Of a DNA stretch of 64,000 bases, positions 25,089 through 39,078 are shown piece after piece. Below the pieces are notes generated by a model. It was not told the DNA's origin. It searched no databases and saw only the letters and a list, made by a program, of their open reading frames with translations. The translations under genes and the position numbers were made by a program. Position 1 is the first letter of the stretch; each line of letters starts with the position of its first letter. Origin of the DNA: Macrostomum hystrix (taxonomy: Eukaryota; Platyhelminthes; Macrostomidae); contig CATNEN010000041.1 in NCBI GenBank assembly GCA_950097015.1, forward strand, positions 496,001 through 560,000, given 5' to 3'.

Positions 25089-25875
25089 AAAGGCAGAGCT
25101 TATTCCCACGGTCCTGTGCCGATAATTTCAATTTTATCCACACGGAGCCGTGCTGATAATTTTCTGCTTATCCACACGGCAGCTTGTATGAATAGGTCTA
25201 AAACTCTTTATATATGCCGTGCCGTTTTTTTTTCAATTTTATCCACATGGAGCCGTGCCGATAATTTTCTGCTTATCCACCCAGCAGCTTGTATGAATAG
25301 GTCTAAAACTCTTTATATATGCTGTGCCGTTAATTTCAATTTTATCCACGCGGTTCTGTTCTTTGAAACGAGGCCCTTTCGGGTTTGAAAGTTTTGCTGA
25401 ACCCTCGAGCCAATAGATTGACAAAGTTCCCAGTGTGTTATGACAGTGTTCTACATTTTGACCTACACATTCATTAACCGACATTAGTGTCATCCTTTTT
25501 AATTTTTGTAATAACAACTTACTAAATCTTTTGTTATCGTTACGTACGTGTTTTCATTCGAATTGTATTGACTTAAAAAGTAAGAAGTCAATCAAAGAAA
25601 ATCATACGAGTCAACCAGCAGAATTCTAGTCAGCACCAAACTCGTCACACATATTATACATCATTGTTATTATTTTACACTATGCATTGATAGTGTACAC
25701 TGTACACTATACACTATCCTCTGAAGCAAAAGCCTTATGCTCAGAGAAGAATAGGTAGGGACTTCAAAGTAGACCTATTCATACAAGCTGCCGTGTGGAT
25801 AAGCAGAAAATTATCGGCACGGATCCATGTGGATAAAATTGAAATTATCGGCACGGGACCGTGGGAATAAGCACT
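25089..25875. repeat. Foldback-type inverted repeat with an internal direct repeat
   Basis: The left arm (about 25098-25200) is repeated in inverted orientation at about 25768-25872 with few mismatches; the shared core includes AATTTTATCCACA and CTGCTTATCCACACGGCAGC. A second direct copy of the same sequence lies at about 25213-25330. Outside the left arm, GGAAGTG recurs in the right arm, hinting at a common terminus. It looks like a foldback element or a MITE with a tandemly duplicated arm. No ORF of known family lies between the arms. Confidence 0.75.
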
Positions 25876-26138
25876 TCCGAATATAAACTCAGATTTCAAT
25901 ATGCATAGAATTAGTATATGTATATATATATATATATACAGAGATATATAACTTTTATGCAAAGGATGCCTATACTGTTACTAAGATGACTGCTAAAGCC
26001 AAGGATGTATTAACTAGTAATTAAAAATAATTATTGATATGAATGTATTTGTATTTTTCTATGGTTTGTAGTGTGAGCTATAGAAAAGCTGCAGCATCCT
26101 TTGCTCCAAGCACTGCATTTTTGCTGCTTCCAGCCTGC

Positions 26139-29058
26139 ATGAGCTTCAACTTTCTCGCAGACTTGCCACTGCAGGGAGCAGATGGACTGGCTGTCCAGCA
26201 CCCAGTGCTCGCCGAGCACTCCTACTGCAAGAGCTGGCGCCGCATCCCAGCACTGCAGAAGTGCCAGCCACGGCGGACGGCATTATTTGATGTGCCAGAG
26301 GGTCGAGATGTGATTGATAGGTACACATGCTGCTAATTTAATATCAACAGCATTAGCATCCGTATTTGTAACTTATAAGTGCATTTCAAAGTCGCCAAGG
26401 CTTCTTTACAGCTACGGCAAGCCAGCCGAGCTGGACGTTGTTTCTGTGCCGGCCGCCGAAGCCAAACTGGTGTGCGTTGTCGATCGAGCCGAATGGCGCA
26501 GCGAGCACTGCATGCTGCACCGGCTGCAGCTCATTGGCGTGGCCGAATGCCCCGACCCGGAGCAATGGGAGGATGCCGTTTCCAGGTCAGATTAGCAATT
26601 GGTATTGCAATTGGGTTTGAGATGCTATATTCTGGCGTGTTCTCCCGAACCTACTAAAGATCCCAAGCTGCTATTAGCAAGTTTCACTGCAGCCATTGCT
26701 TCGCTTGCCATGCAGGGCTGGCTGGACTATGCAGCACAACCGTCTGTTTGACTCGATTGTCCGGATGCTGACAAGCGATGTGCTGGCAGCCTCCGTCACA
26801 CAGTCGGTAAGGCCACAAAGACCCTTGGTTTCCCTCAGTTCATTCGAGCTGCTAAACAGCCCGCCCACCCCGCCCTGCCGCAGCTGTCGCACTGGGACGT
26901 GCACCGGTGCCTGCAGGTGAAGCGGCTGGCCCGCAGCATGCGAAAGCTGCTGGGCTTGTACCAATGGGACCGGACCTTCCTGCTGCGCGCACACACCGCC
27001 CTCATCCATCACCTGCCGCTGCGCCTGCTGGCCTCCTACCTGGACGGCTTAGCGGCGCTGAATCGGCGCCACCCGGCGCTGGTGCAGCAGACTCTGCTGT
27101 CCGGCACTGGCGGCGCCAGCGAACGGCTGACCGCGGGCAGCTTCGGCCGTGCCAACATCACCGGCCAGGTCAGTCTTGCTCTTTAGTGTCATTCATTGAA
27201 GGCTATCAGGGAAGTCAGGGGGTGAGTGGCAGAGCGGTCTAACGCGTTTGCCTCTCGCACCAAGGTCCCTGAGCTCAATTTAGCGGCGAGGCCACATTCA
27301 TTTCGGGCGCAGCCGCAAAGAAAATGCTTGGGGGCTTATCGTGCCTGCGTGTGCCTGCGAACGGTGTCTGTGCGCATGCGTGCTCAGGAGTCAGCGAAAT
27401 GGGCGGAATCCTGCAAATAATATTTGTATTATTATCGGGGAAGTCACCACACCTGCCAACTCACCGCCGCTCTGCAGGTGCGCGAGTTGGTTGTCGGCGC
27501 CAGCGAGCCGGACTCGCTTGAGCGCCGTTTGTCGCGCGCCGAAATTCAAGCGGTGCAGCCGCCGCCGACTCCAGCAGATCGGCAGCCTAACAGGCTGGGC
27601 CTAGTCCTGCTGTCCAGTCTGCCCGCCACGGCGGCTCGGGTCCAATCACTGGCCTCCGCTCTTGGTCGCGTCGGTCACGTCAGCATTGTGGATGGTCGCT
27701 CGGCGCCCGGCTGCAGCGTTTCCGAATACTGCAGACAGGTGACTGCCACCACCTCCCCTGCTTCACTTGATCCAGCAACTTCCACTCCTCCCGCCTAATC
27801 AGTATTCCAAAACCTTCACTTTGAGCAACCCAACCTTTTCTCCATGGTTCGAAAATCCCAACGCTTTCCCATGGATTGAGCATCCCGGCCACTTGCCCAT
27901 AGTTCGAGCATCCCAACTCTTGTCCATAGTTTGAGCAACGCAACCACTTCCCACTTCCTGGACCATCTAATATTCCTCCCAATCGTATAGCATCCCTTCC
28001 GTACCCAAGCTGTCGCTGACTCTCAGTGTGCCGTTACGTCCCTGTGATTGGATGGTTCAGGCCGAGTAGGCCGAATGTATTGCAACGTGACCACAACTGC
28101 TCCCCAGGTGCTTGTCCGATTTCGCGCCCAGCTCAACCAGCCCGACTGCGACCGGGTCCTAGCCGTCTGCCTGGGCCCCTCGGCCTGCCTGGCCGGCACC
28201 TATCTGCTCTGCACCGTGCAGCGGCGCAACCAGCTGCCCGACTGCCTCGCTGGCTGCGTCCTTATTGGCCCGCCTAGCCGGGACATATTCGGCTGCCGCG
28301 GCTTCCCAGAGGACCACCTGCTGCACCACAGCCTGCCAAGCCTGCTGCTGCTGGGCACCGAGACCGGCTTCGCCTCAGCTGACGAGCTGGACTGGGTGCG
28401 CCAGCGCTGGCCGGCAAAGTCCCGCCTGGTGCTGTTCCCTGGCTGCGACCACTACCTGCGCGCCGGGCACCGCTGGCTGCGCGCCCTTCGGCTTTGCCAG
28501 GCTGGCGTCGACGCCCGAGCCGCCGGCGAGGTGGCCGACTTCGTTCGGCGTGACATCTTCGACGTTGAATCAACTGCCCTGCAGGTTGGCGATGAAGAGG
28601 CAGCATTAAACGAGGAGAGGGCGTCGGAGATGGGCAGCGAGGACACGGCTGACGCTGTGCCATCGCCAGCCAGCGGTGTCGGCTCTAGCGGGGTCTTCGA
28701 TGCGCCTGCGTTTTCCTCGATTATGCCGATGCCACTGTCCCTGCAGCTGCAGCCGTTTACTGCGACATCTTCGTCGACGTCCTCACCGGCTCCAGCAACG
28801 CCAACTTCCGCGTTCGGCACGGCTGCAAAAAAGCGAAAGCAGCGCCTTCAGGACCGCCTGCCCACCGGCGCCGGCAAGCTGGCTGCGTTCTCCTGGGGCC
28901 GTTCCGCGTTGAAGCAGACCGCCGCGCAGACGGTGACACCTGGTGGCATGGCCATTGGCATCGGCGCTGCGTTTGGTGAGTCTTCAACGCGCCCGCCGCA
29001 GCCACCGCCGCTGGACGACAAGGAGACCGCCAGCGCCATTAACTCCATTCTGGGCTGA
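26139..29058 (+). CDS. KANSL3: KAT8 regulatory NSL complex subunit 3 homologue
   Basis: Exons 26139-26320, 26412-26585, 26716-26806, 26884-27168, 27478-27738 and 28108-29058 add up to 647 residues in phase. Family landmarks: EHSYCKSW near the start, PEQWEDAVSRAGWTMQHNRLFDSI, then YQWDRTFLLRAHTALIHHLP and LLASYLDGLAALNRRHPALV. An alpha/beta-hydrolase-like half follows, with VLLSSLP, CLGPSACLAGTYLL, DHLLHHSLPSLLLLGTETG and LVLFPGCDHYLR. The C-terminus is Ser/Pro-rich and basic. KANSL3 is a scaffold of the nuclear NSL histone H4 acetyltransferase complex (KAT8/MOF). The hydrolase-like nucleophile position (CLGPSAC) differs from GxSxG, in line with a non-enzymatic role. The start is uncertain: the frame is open upstream and an acceptor-like TTTGTAG lies at about 26070. 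AATAAA is at 29316-29321. Confidence 0.85.
27215..27440 (+). mobile_element. tRNA-Leu/Ser-type SINE-like insertion in KANSL3 intron 4
   Basis: Starts with a near-perfect class II tRNA A box and D arm (GTGGCAGAGCGGTCTAACGC) followed by an anticodon-arm-like GCCTCTCGCACCAAGG. The B box is degenerate (GGTCCCTGAGCTCAA). The body is unrelated and ends in an ATAATATTTGTATTATTAT tail. It fills most of the intron between 27168 and 27478. Confidence 0.5.
27800..27960. repeat. Degenerate 26-28-bp tandem repeat in KANSL3 intron 5
   Basis: About five imperfect copies of a unit containing CCATAGTTCGAGCATCCCAA. An old or slowly homogenised relative of the purer arrays elsewhere. Confidence 0.6.
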
Positions 29059-30585
29059 GATACTGTGGGTGGCATGGTCTTATTATTTAGAGTTTTCTCT
29101 CTGCACCAGTCTATTAGCTTAATCTAAGTCCTAATGTCTAAATTAACTGCGCACTCGAGGCCTTTCTGTGGGTCATAGTGCTGGCAAATGCAATCTGGCT
29201 AAAATTGTTATTAAATCGTTTTTGTTGTGCATCTATCTCATTGTATACACTGAGGATAGTATAATATGAATTTTAGTCTGCCAAATATTGGTGTCCATTG
29301 TTGTTTAGTTTAACAAATAAAATATACACTTCTCTACGAGCGTATCTCATGAACTCGCGTGGCATTTCCCTGACGGCGCAGTACATTCTGACTGCATGCT
29401 TGATTGCACGTTTAAATAATCAAATTTTCATGCAATGTGTCACATTTGCAATTAATTAAACATTTTCTTTACAAGAATTCAAACTAATTTAGTATGGTAA
29501 ACCTTCACTAATAGTGCTTCACGGGATAGCGCAAGTTGCGAGAGTTCTTTGTTTTGGTGACTAGGAAATTCAATTAGTATTTAGACTCAGTTTCCTACAC
29601 GTCAAACAGGTTTTTGGTTTGTCTGGTTTACTTTTGCAGCTGTTTACGCAAATTGAATTCTCGTCTAAGCAAAGTTTCTAGCACTTGATAAAGAATTTTT
29701 TCAGCAGCTATAGTCTATCCTACTAATAAACGTTCGCAAAGCTATTTGATTATGCGAATCGGCCACTATTAATTCTAGCACATTCAAAGCCTTTGAGTGT
29801 AACAAATGTGAACCAAGCGAATCGCGATTTTAATGCCTAGTCTCGTTCCTCTGCACTCTTGTCTATGTACCTTCAATTCTTTAAGTCAGTCTCACCTCGT
29901 TCTATCTCTGTTTGTTTATCTTACCTCTAGTTACAAAAAATTACAATAAGAAATATATACATAAATTGTACTGTCTAGGATACAGCGCCCTCTCACTGTA
30001 AGTAAAGTGAGTTAAAGTAGGATTCCAGGCATTTCGGCGACACGGAAAATGGTGACTTCGGCGACAAGCAATGTTAAATTCGGCGAAAAGACCGACCAAG
30101 TGTGTGACAATTGCATTGACTTTGACTTGGATTGAGTTAGAACGCTCTTGGAAACACACAGTTGTACTCAGACAATAAGACATCTGACTAGTACTTAGGT
30201 TAGGTTTAGGTTGGCTGCAGGCCAGCATTTAAAAGTCCAAATCTTGCTATTCGCCTTTCTGTATTATATATGCAAAAAGTGAAAAAATGCTATTCTTAAG
30301 GACTTTCTGCTTGCTCAATTCTCAAAACTCGCTACTTTGTTAAAAAACAGGATTTTTTATTTCAAACGTTAAAATGCCACAATAGGTTTCCAGGAATCTT
30401 CCTAGAACATTCCATTATCATAAAAAGTTATATTTCCTGCCTTCTTTTTGAGATGTTAATGTCAGTAGGCCTAGTCTAAAAAACAAACCTCTACTAATAA
30501 TTTTTCAATTAAAAACTTTTTAATATAAAAGATTACTTCATTGTTTATTTATTTCACAGCGACTAACATCAATCCATTTTCCAAG
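29059..30585. other. Intergenic KANSL3-Rab6
   Basis: Contains the KANSL3 3' UTR. A good acceptor (TTATTTCACAG at about 30559) lies 26 bases upstream of the Rab6 ATG, so there is either a 5' UTR intron or a trans-splice site. Nothing else recognised. Confidence 0.4.
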
Positions 30586-33085
<2,500 letters not shown>

Positions 33086-34089
33086 TCCTGCGTTCTGCTT
33101 TTGCGCCGGAGAAACACTGCTACGATATAATACTACTGTTACAAATGAGCAGTAGTGTGATACGTCCTTTTTGCACCAGTTCCCTGTTTCTCACCTAATC
33201 TCCATTTTCATAACGAAAATCCTGAAGTTGATATGTTTTTCTGAATCTGTTTGTGATTCTTTGGTTGGCCCGCCACGACACAGTGTGCTTACAAATAGTT
33301 TTTAAACAGGTTTCTGTTCGGTGTTTTTATTTTTATTTCGGGCTTTGTCAAATTTTTATTAGCTCTTTTATTTCTCATTTTGTTTTAGATAGTTCTTGCT
33401 TTGTTTTTGACAGTCCGTTTTCTGTTTTCTCTGAACAATGTCACAGCTAGCTGCTGTCTCTGCCGCAGTGTCACACTTGAGTTTTTAGTGCCTTCTAGTT
33501 GCATTTTCTGATATTTACTTTTTCTGTTAGTTACTATTGTAATGCACGAGCCGACAGATACGCGGGTACAGGATCAAAGTGATGAAGTGAGCTGCAACTG
33601 CTATTAAATATAGTGATAAACTATGATCCTATACAAACCGGAAACATTCCCCCTCTCTGTTCTCTTCAAATGTGTAAGGAGTTGCGCAAAAATCGCTTAG
33701 TTTTCTGTTTTTATTTAAAATCAATCCATTCGGTTGGTAAAGAATTGCCGCATTCCGTTTAAGGGTGAGCTGCGTTTAATTTAATTTTCTACACACTATT
33801 CATTGAATCAGAACGGCAGTTCAAAGTAAAAGGCCGCCATAAAAGAAAATGTGAATCAGTCACGGCAGGCATTGCTATTGTCGCCGGCCGAACGGTAATG
33901 AATCGCTATTACTATTGTATTGCTAGCAGACGGCTAGTGCATATGCACTAGTGAATCAGTGCATAATCATTTTACAACAAGTTTAGCATCTAAGTCAGCA
34001 ATTAGAAATCCTTTGATTCTTGAGGGAGCGGAACTATGCAACATTCGCAAACGATAATTGGCAGCATAATTGTCTGCGACTCGCTCAGC
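33086..34089. other. Convergent 3' flanks of Rab6 and ribokinase
   Basis: The two genes converge here. A minus-strand AATAAA (plus TTTATT) near 33711 could end ribokinase transcripts. No other gene supported. Confidence 0.35.
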
Positions 34090-35851
34090 CTAGTTCCTCA
34101 AATCCTCCGGCAGCTCCTCCATGTGCGGAAAGCTCGTCTGCGTGCCCGGCCGGGTGACGCTGATGGCCGCGATGCGCACGGCCCGACCGACCCGATCGGC
34201 GAACGGCAGGTCAGGCCGGCGGGCGCAGAAGTAGGCAAGGCTGCCCACGAATGCGTCCCCGGCACCCTAGATGCGGTGGCGAAGGGACTCTGACACGCTG
34301 ACAAAACAGCCACAGTCTTCCCTAACAGCTGACAACAGCTGACCAACTAGTATTCACCATTTCAGCCCAAGCAGCTCACCGTGGTATCTACGGCTTCAAC
34401 AACGGGTGCTGGAAGGCGCACAATCTCAGCGCCTTCAAGGAACGCAACACCGTTGGCGCCTAAAGTCACCATCGGCAGGCGGCAGCCTCGGTCGCGTAGG
34501 CAGCGAAGCACAGCTGCGACATCCTCATCGGTGGTGCAGGGCAGGCCGGTGATGGCCGTGGCCTCCTGCTGGTTCGGACAGACCACATCAGCCAGCGCCA
34601 GCAGCTCCGGCGGCGCCGGAGTTACTGGCGCCGGCGCCGGGTTCAGTATAGTCAATGCGCCGGCATCCCTGGACGGTGAGGGAGATTGGGAGTATCCGGC
34701 CCATTCTAAATAGGATAAGTAGAAGCATGGAGAAGTACAGACGGTTTGAAATGAGTAGCGGAAGGTGTGTGATAAGTAGCGGGATGTTATGTGATAAGTA
34801 GCGGAGGGTGTGGGATAAGTAGCGGAGGGTGTGGGATGAGTAGCGGGGGTGTGGGATGAGTAGCGGAGGTGTGAAAGGAAAGGGGAATAATGGGAAGTGA
34901 GTAGCTGAAGTCCCACCTGGCCACCTGCAGCGCCCTGGTGGTGACATCGAGTGGCACCTCCAGCTGGCACACCACCACCTTGGCCGCTGACAAAACCCCC
35001 GCCGCCCTGTCGATGTCAGCAGGCGTGATTCGGAAGTTCGCTCCAGGAACCACAATGATGGTGTTCTCGCCGCCTCCAGTCACGGTGATAGAGGCCACGC
35101 CGGTGTTGGCTCCCGGCTCCACCAGCAGGTGCTCTGGCGGATTGAGGCGTGGCGATGCGCGCAACGGCGGCTGCACAAATGTGCTAAAAATATAGAGCGC
35201 AAGACAAGCGAATCTCAGCGGAGGCTTACCAGTTTGTATGCCGTGCTGGCTGAAGAACTTCATGTACTCCAGACCGAACAGGTCATCGCCAATCTGGGCG
35301 GCGATGAAACATTTAAAGCTGAGACAGTTTCGGTCTAATTTTGCCACACATGCAAAACACTTGTCAAGCAGGTCGAAAACCAGTCACACAGGCGGAAACC
35401 TGTTAAATACCCCCGTCTCTAACGCAAAGTACGCTTCTAGCAGGTCAAGCATGGGCAACAGGTGAAGCAACCTGTTTAACAGGTAAAGCATCCTCTTCAA
35501 CAGGTGAAGCATCCTATTTAACAGGTGAAGCATCCTGTCCAACAGATGAAGCATCCTGTCCAAGAGGTGAAGCATTCTGTCCAAGAGGTGAAGCATTCTG
35601 TCCAAGAGGTGAAGCATCCTGTCTAACAAGTGACAATCCACCTTGCCTACCTTGCCCACCATGGCGGTGCTGGCTCCCAGGAACCTGGCCATTGTGCACT
35701 GATTGGCTCCCTTCCCGCCGGCGCCCATGCCAAAGCTGGAGCCGATGCGAGTCTCGCCGGGCCGCACGGTGGTGTCGACGTAGGCGATGAGGTCATAGAC
35801 AATGCTGCCCACCACGGCCACATCGAAGGTTTTAGCGCTGCCGGACTGCAT
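34090..35851 (-). CDS. RBKS: Ribokinase
   Basis: Five exons: 35651-35851, 35230-35293, 34917-35133, 34380-34668, 34090-34266, totalling 315 residues, the normal family length. PfkB signatures: [14 protein letters not shown] near the start, [11 protein letters not shown] (substrate loop) and [11 protein letters not shown]. Further on are [32 protein letters not shown], and the ATP/anion-hole motif [11 protein letters not shown] containing the catalytic Asp. An intron splits that motif between DTT and GAGDAF. The enzyme phosphorylates D-ribose to ribose-5-phosphate in the cytosol. Intron 1 contains a 21-bp minisatellite. Exon 3's acceptor (CCGCCAG|AGC) was chosen because it restores phase and gives [13 protein letters not shown]. 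Confidence 0.95.
35455..35632. repeat. 21-bp minisatellite in RBKS intron 1
   Basis: About eight copies of AGGTGAAGCATCCTGTCCAAC with variants. It reads as repeated LLDRMLH on the minus strand because 21 is a multiple of three, but lies between good donor and acceptor sites. Confidence 0.85.
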
Positions 35852-35989
35852 GCCTTCTGGCTGGAGCTGGACTGACCGCGAGCTGCAATCGGAGACTCAG
35901 CTGGTTTCAGCTCGGCTCCCATGCCACTTCTCCGTCCCAAACCTAGCTGAACTGAGTAGTGCTCAACCCCAGCTTCTTGGCTTCTGCTG

Positions 35990-37470
35990 CTGAACCCATC
36001 GCTGAATCCTAGCACTAAAGCCCAGGGATCTCTTAGCTCCAGCCATCGCTGAACCCTAGCACTAAAGCCCAAGGATCTCTTAGCTCCAGCCATCGCTGAA
36101 CCCTAGCACTAAAGCCCAGGGATCTCTTAGCTCCAGCCATCGCTGAACCCTAGCACTAAAGCCCAAGGATCTCTTAGCTCCAGCCATCGCTGAACCCTAG
36201 CACTAAAGCCCAAGGATCTCTTAGCTCCAGCCATCGCTGAACCCTAGCACTAAAGCCCAGGGATCTCTTAGCTCCAGCCATCGCTGAATCCTAGCACTAA
36301 AGCCCAGGGATCTCTTAGCTCCAGCCATCGCTGAACCCTAGCACTAAAGCCCAGGGATCTCTTAGCTCCAGCCATCGCTGAATCCTAGCACTAAAGCCCA
36401 AGGATCTCTTAGCTCCAGCCATCGCTGAACCCTAGCACTAAAGCCCAGGGATCTCTCAGCTCCAGCCATCGCTGAACCCTAGCACTAAAGCCCAGGGATC
36501 TCTTAGCTCCAGCCATCGCTGAATCCTAGCACTAAAGCCCAAGGATCTCTTAGCTCCAGCCATCGCTGAACCCTAGCACTAAAGCCCAGGGATCTCTCAG
36601 CTCCAGCCATCGCTGAACCCTAGCACTAAAGCCCAAGGATCTCTTAGCTCCAGCCATCGCTGAACCCTAGCACTAAAGCCCAAGGATCTCTTAGCTCCAG
36701 CCATCGCTGAACCCTAGCACTAAAGCCCAGGGATCTCTCAGCTCCAGCCATCGCTGAACCCTAGCACTAAAGCCCAGGGATCTCTTAGCTCCAGCCATCG
36801 CTGAATCCTAGCACTAAAGCCCAAGGATCTCTTAGCTCCAGCCATCGCTGAACCCTAGCACTAAAGCCCAAGGATCTCTTAGCTCCAGCCATCGCTGAAC
36901 CCTAGCACTAAAGCCCAGGGATCTCTTAGCTCCAGCCATCGCTGAATCCTAGCACTAAAGCCCAGGGATCTCTTAGCTCCAGCCATCGCTGAACCCTAGC
37001 ACTAAAGCCCAGGGATCTCTTAGCTCCAGCCATCGCTGAATCCTAGCACTAAAGCCCAAGGATCTCTTAGCTCCAGCCATCGCTGAACCCTAGCACTAAA
37101 GCCCAGGGATCTCTCAGCTCCAGCCATCGCTGAACCCTAGCACTAAAGCCCAGGGATCTCTTAGCTCCAGCCATCGCTGAATCCTAGCACTAAAGCCCAG
37201 GGATCTCTTAGCTCCAGCCATTGCTGAACCCTAGCACTAAAGCCCAGGGATCTCTTAGCTCCAGCCATCGCTGAACCCTAGCACTAAAGCCCAGGGATCT
37301 CTTAGCTCCAGCCATCGCTGAATCCTAGCACTAAAGCCCAAGGATCTCTTAGCTCCAGCCATCGCTGAACCCTAGCACTAAAGCCCAAGGATCTCTTAGC
37401 TCCAGCCATCGCTGAACCCTAGCACTAAAGCCCAGGGATCTCTTAGCTCCAGCCATCGCTGAACCCTAGC
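35990..37470. repeat. 47-bp satellite block
   Basis: About 31 head-to-tail copies of a 47-bp unit (contains CTAGCACTAAAGCCCA and GATCTCTTAGCTCCAGCCAT). Two diagnostic sites vary together in places: GAACCCTA or GAATCCTA, and CCCAAGG or CCCAGGG, plus CTCTTAG or CTCTCAG. Variants recur as ordered groups, i.e. a higher-order structure. It sits immediately upstream of ribokinase. Confidence 0.96.
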
Positions 37471-38060
37471 AATGGCTGGAGCTAAAACCCGTGTTAACCC
37501 ATGAGCCGAAACCCATGTTAAAACTCAGCAGGAACAGCCAGCAGTTCAGCAGTTACCTGTTTAGACGCCCTTACTAAGCACAGAAATGCGATTATATTAA
37601 GTCTTTAACACTTGGCTGCACATCTGTCTCCAGCTGTTCACTATAAGTCACCCGCATTCAACTAAAGGGTATAAAGCACTCAGATAAGATAAGAAGCAGC
37701 CATACCCGTTGCAGTCCTATTCACTGACTATTTTAGATACTACTAACTGAACCGTTGCGCCAGTAGTAGTAACGAGCTATATTGTTCTGTACTGATAAAG
37801 ACAATAAATAAACTGGAAAGCAACAGGGACAGTTAAGTGTGCACAATGTTAAATTTAGAAACATAAATCATTCGAACGCACGGGTTTGATGGACAAGTTG
37901 ACATTTATTTAACCTCAAGTAATTCAAAGTCTTACTTTGCTGTAGGCAGTTAATAGTAAATTCAAATTTACAAAGGACTTGTTAACGATTCTACCTGCCG
38001 CGGGAGCTGTTCTTATGGTGTTGGAGGCTCTCTGTGGTGGGGCACACGGGGTGTAGGAAT
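37471..38060. other. Spacer between satellites
   Basis: Unique sequence, no gene recognised. Confidence 0.35.
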
Positions 38061-38945
38061 CTACTTCTCTTCGCTCAATCTACTTCTCTTCGCTCAATCT
38101 ACTTCTCTTCGCTCAATCTACTTCTCTTCGCTCAATCTACTTCTCTTCGCTCAATCTACTTCTCTTCGCTCAATCTACTTCTCTTCGCTCAATCTACTTC
38201 TCTTCGCTCAATCTACTTCTCTTCCCTCAAACTACTTCTCTTCGCTCAATCTACTTCTCTTCCCTCAATCTACTTCTCTTCCGTCAATCTACTTCTCTTC
38301 CCTCAATCTACTTCTCTTCCGTCAATCTACTTCTCTTCCCTCAATCTACTTCTCTTTCCTCAATCTACTTCTCTTCCCTCAAACTACTTCTCTTCCCTCA
38401 ATCTACTTCTCTTCGCTCAATCTACTTCTCTTCGCTCAATCTACTTCTCTTCGCTCAATCTACTTCTCTTCGCTCAATCTACTTCTCTTCGCTCAATCTA
38501 CTTCTCTTCGCTCAATCTACTTCTCTTCCCTCAAACTACTTCTCTTCCGTCAATCTACTTCTCTTCCCTCAATCTACTTCTCTTCCCTCAATCTACTTCT
38601 CTTCCCTCAATCTACTTCTCTTCCGTCAATCTACTTCTCTTCCCTCAATCTACTTCTCTTTCCTCAATCTACTTCTCTTCCCTCAAACTACTTCTCTTCC
38701 CTCAATCTACTTCTCTTCCCTCAAACTACTTCTCTTCCGTCAATCTACTTCTCTTCCCTCAATCTACTTCTCTTCCCTCAATCTACTTCTCTTCCCTCAA
38801 TCTACTTCTCTTCCGTCAATCTACTTCTCTTCCCTCAATCTACTTCTCTTTCCTCAATCTACTTCTCTTCCCTCAAACTACTTCTCTTCCCTCAATCTAC
38901 TTCTCTTCCCTCAATCTACTTCTCTTCCCTCAAACTACTTCTCTT
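38061..38945. repeat. 19-bp pyrimidine-rich minisatellite with 190-bp higher-order unit
   Basis: About 46 copies of CTACTTCTCTTCGCTCAAT. Marker variants (TCAAACT, TTCCGTC, TTTCCTC) recur exactly 190 bp apart between about 38530 and 38890, i.e. a ten-unit block duplicated in tandem. The plus strand is almost purely pyrimidine plus A. The 309-residue open frame through it is an artefact (19-bp unit without stops). Confidence 0.95.
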
Positions 38946-39078
38946 CCCCTCACCAGTATTTGATTAAGGACATGCGTCGTTAGCCAGCTTGAAATAAGAG
39001 TACAAGAGTGAAAGTTTTCTCTCAGAAGACTCAGAATTTTCAAACAGTCTCAAGGCTGCCGAAATGCACCCGAGAACG

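Noticed and set aside
25913..25945. TATA promoter
   Set aside because: (TA)n microsatellite with no gene positioned to use it.
28274..28820. Minus-strand ORFs opposite KANSL3 exon 6
   Set aside because: Arg/Pro-rich shadow frames; the plus strand has the conserved family sequence and splice sites.
35990..37470. CRISPR array
   Set aside because: Repeats are directly abutting with no unique spacers, and the host is an animal.
38034..38963. 309-residue leucine/serine-rich protein
   Set aside because: Translation of the 19-bp minisatellite, no start context, no splice or domain support.
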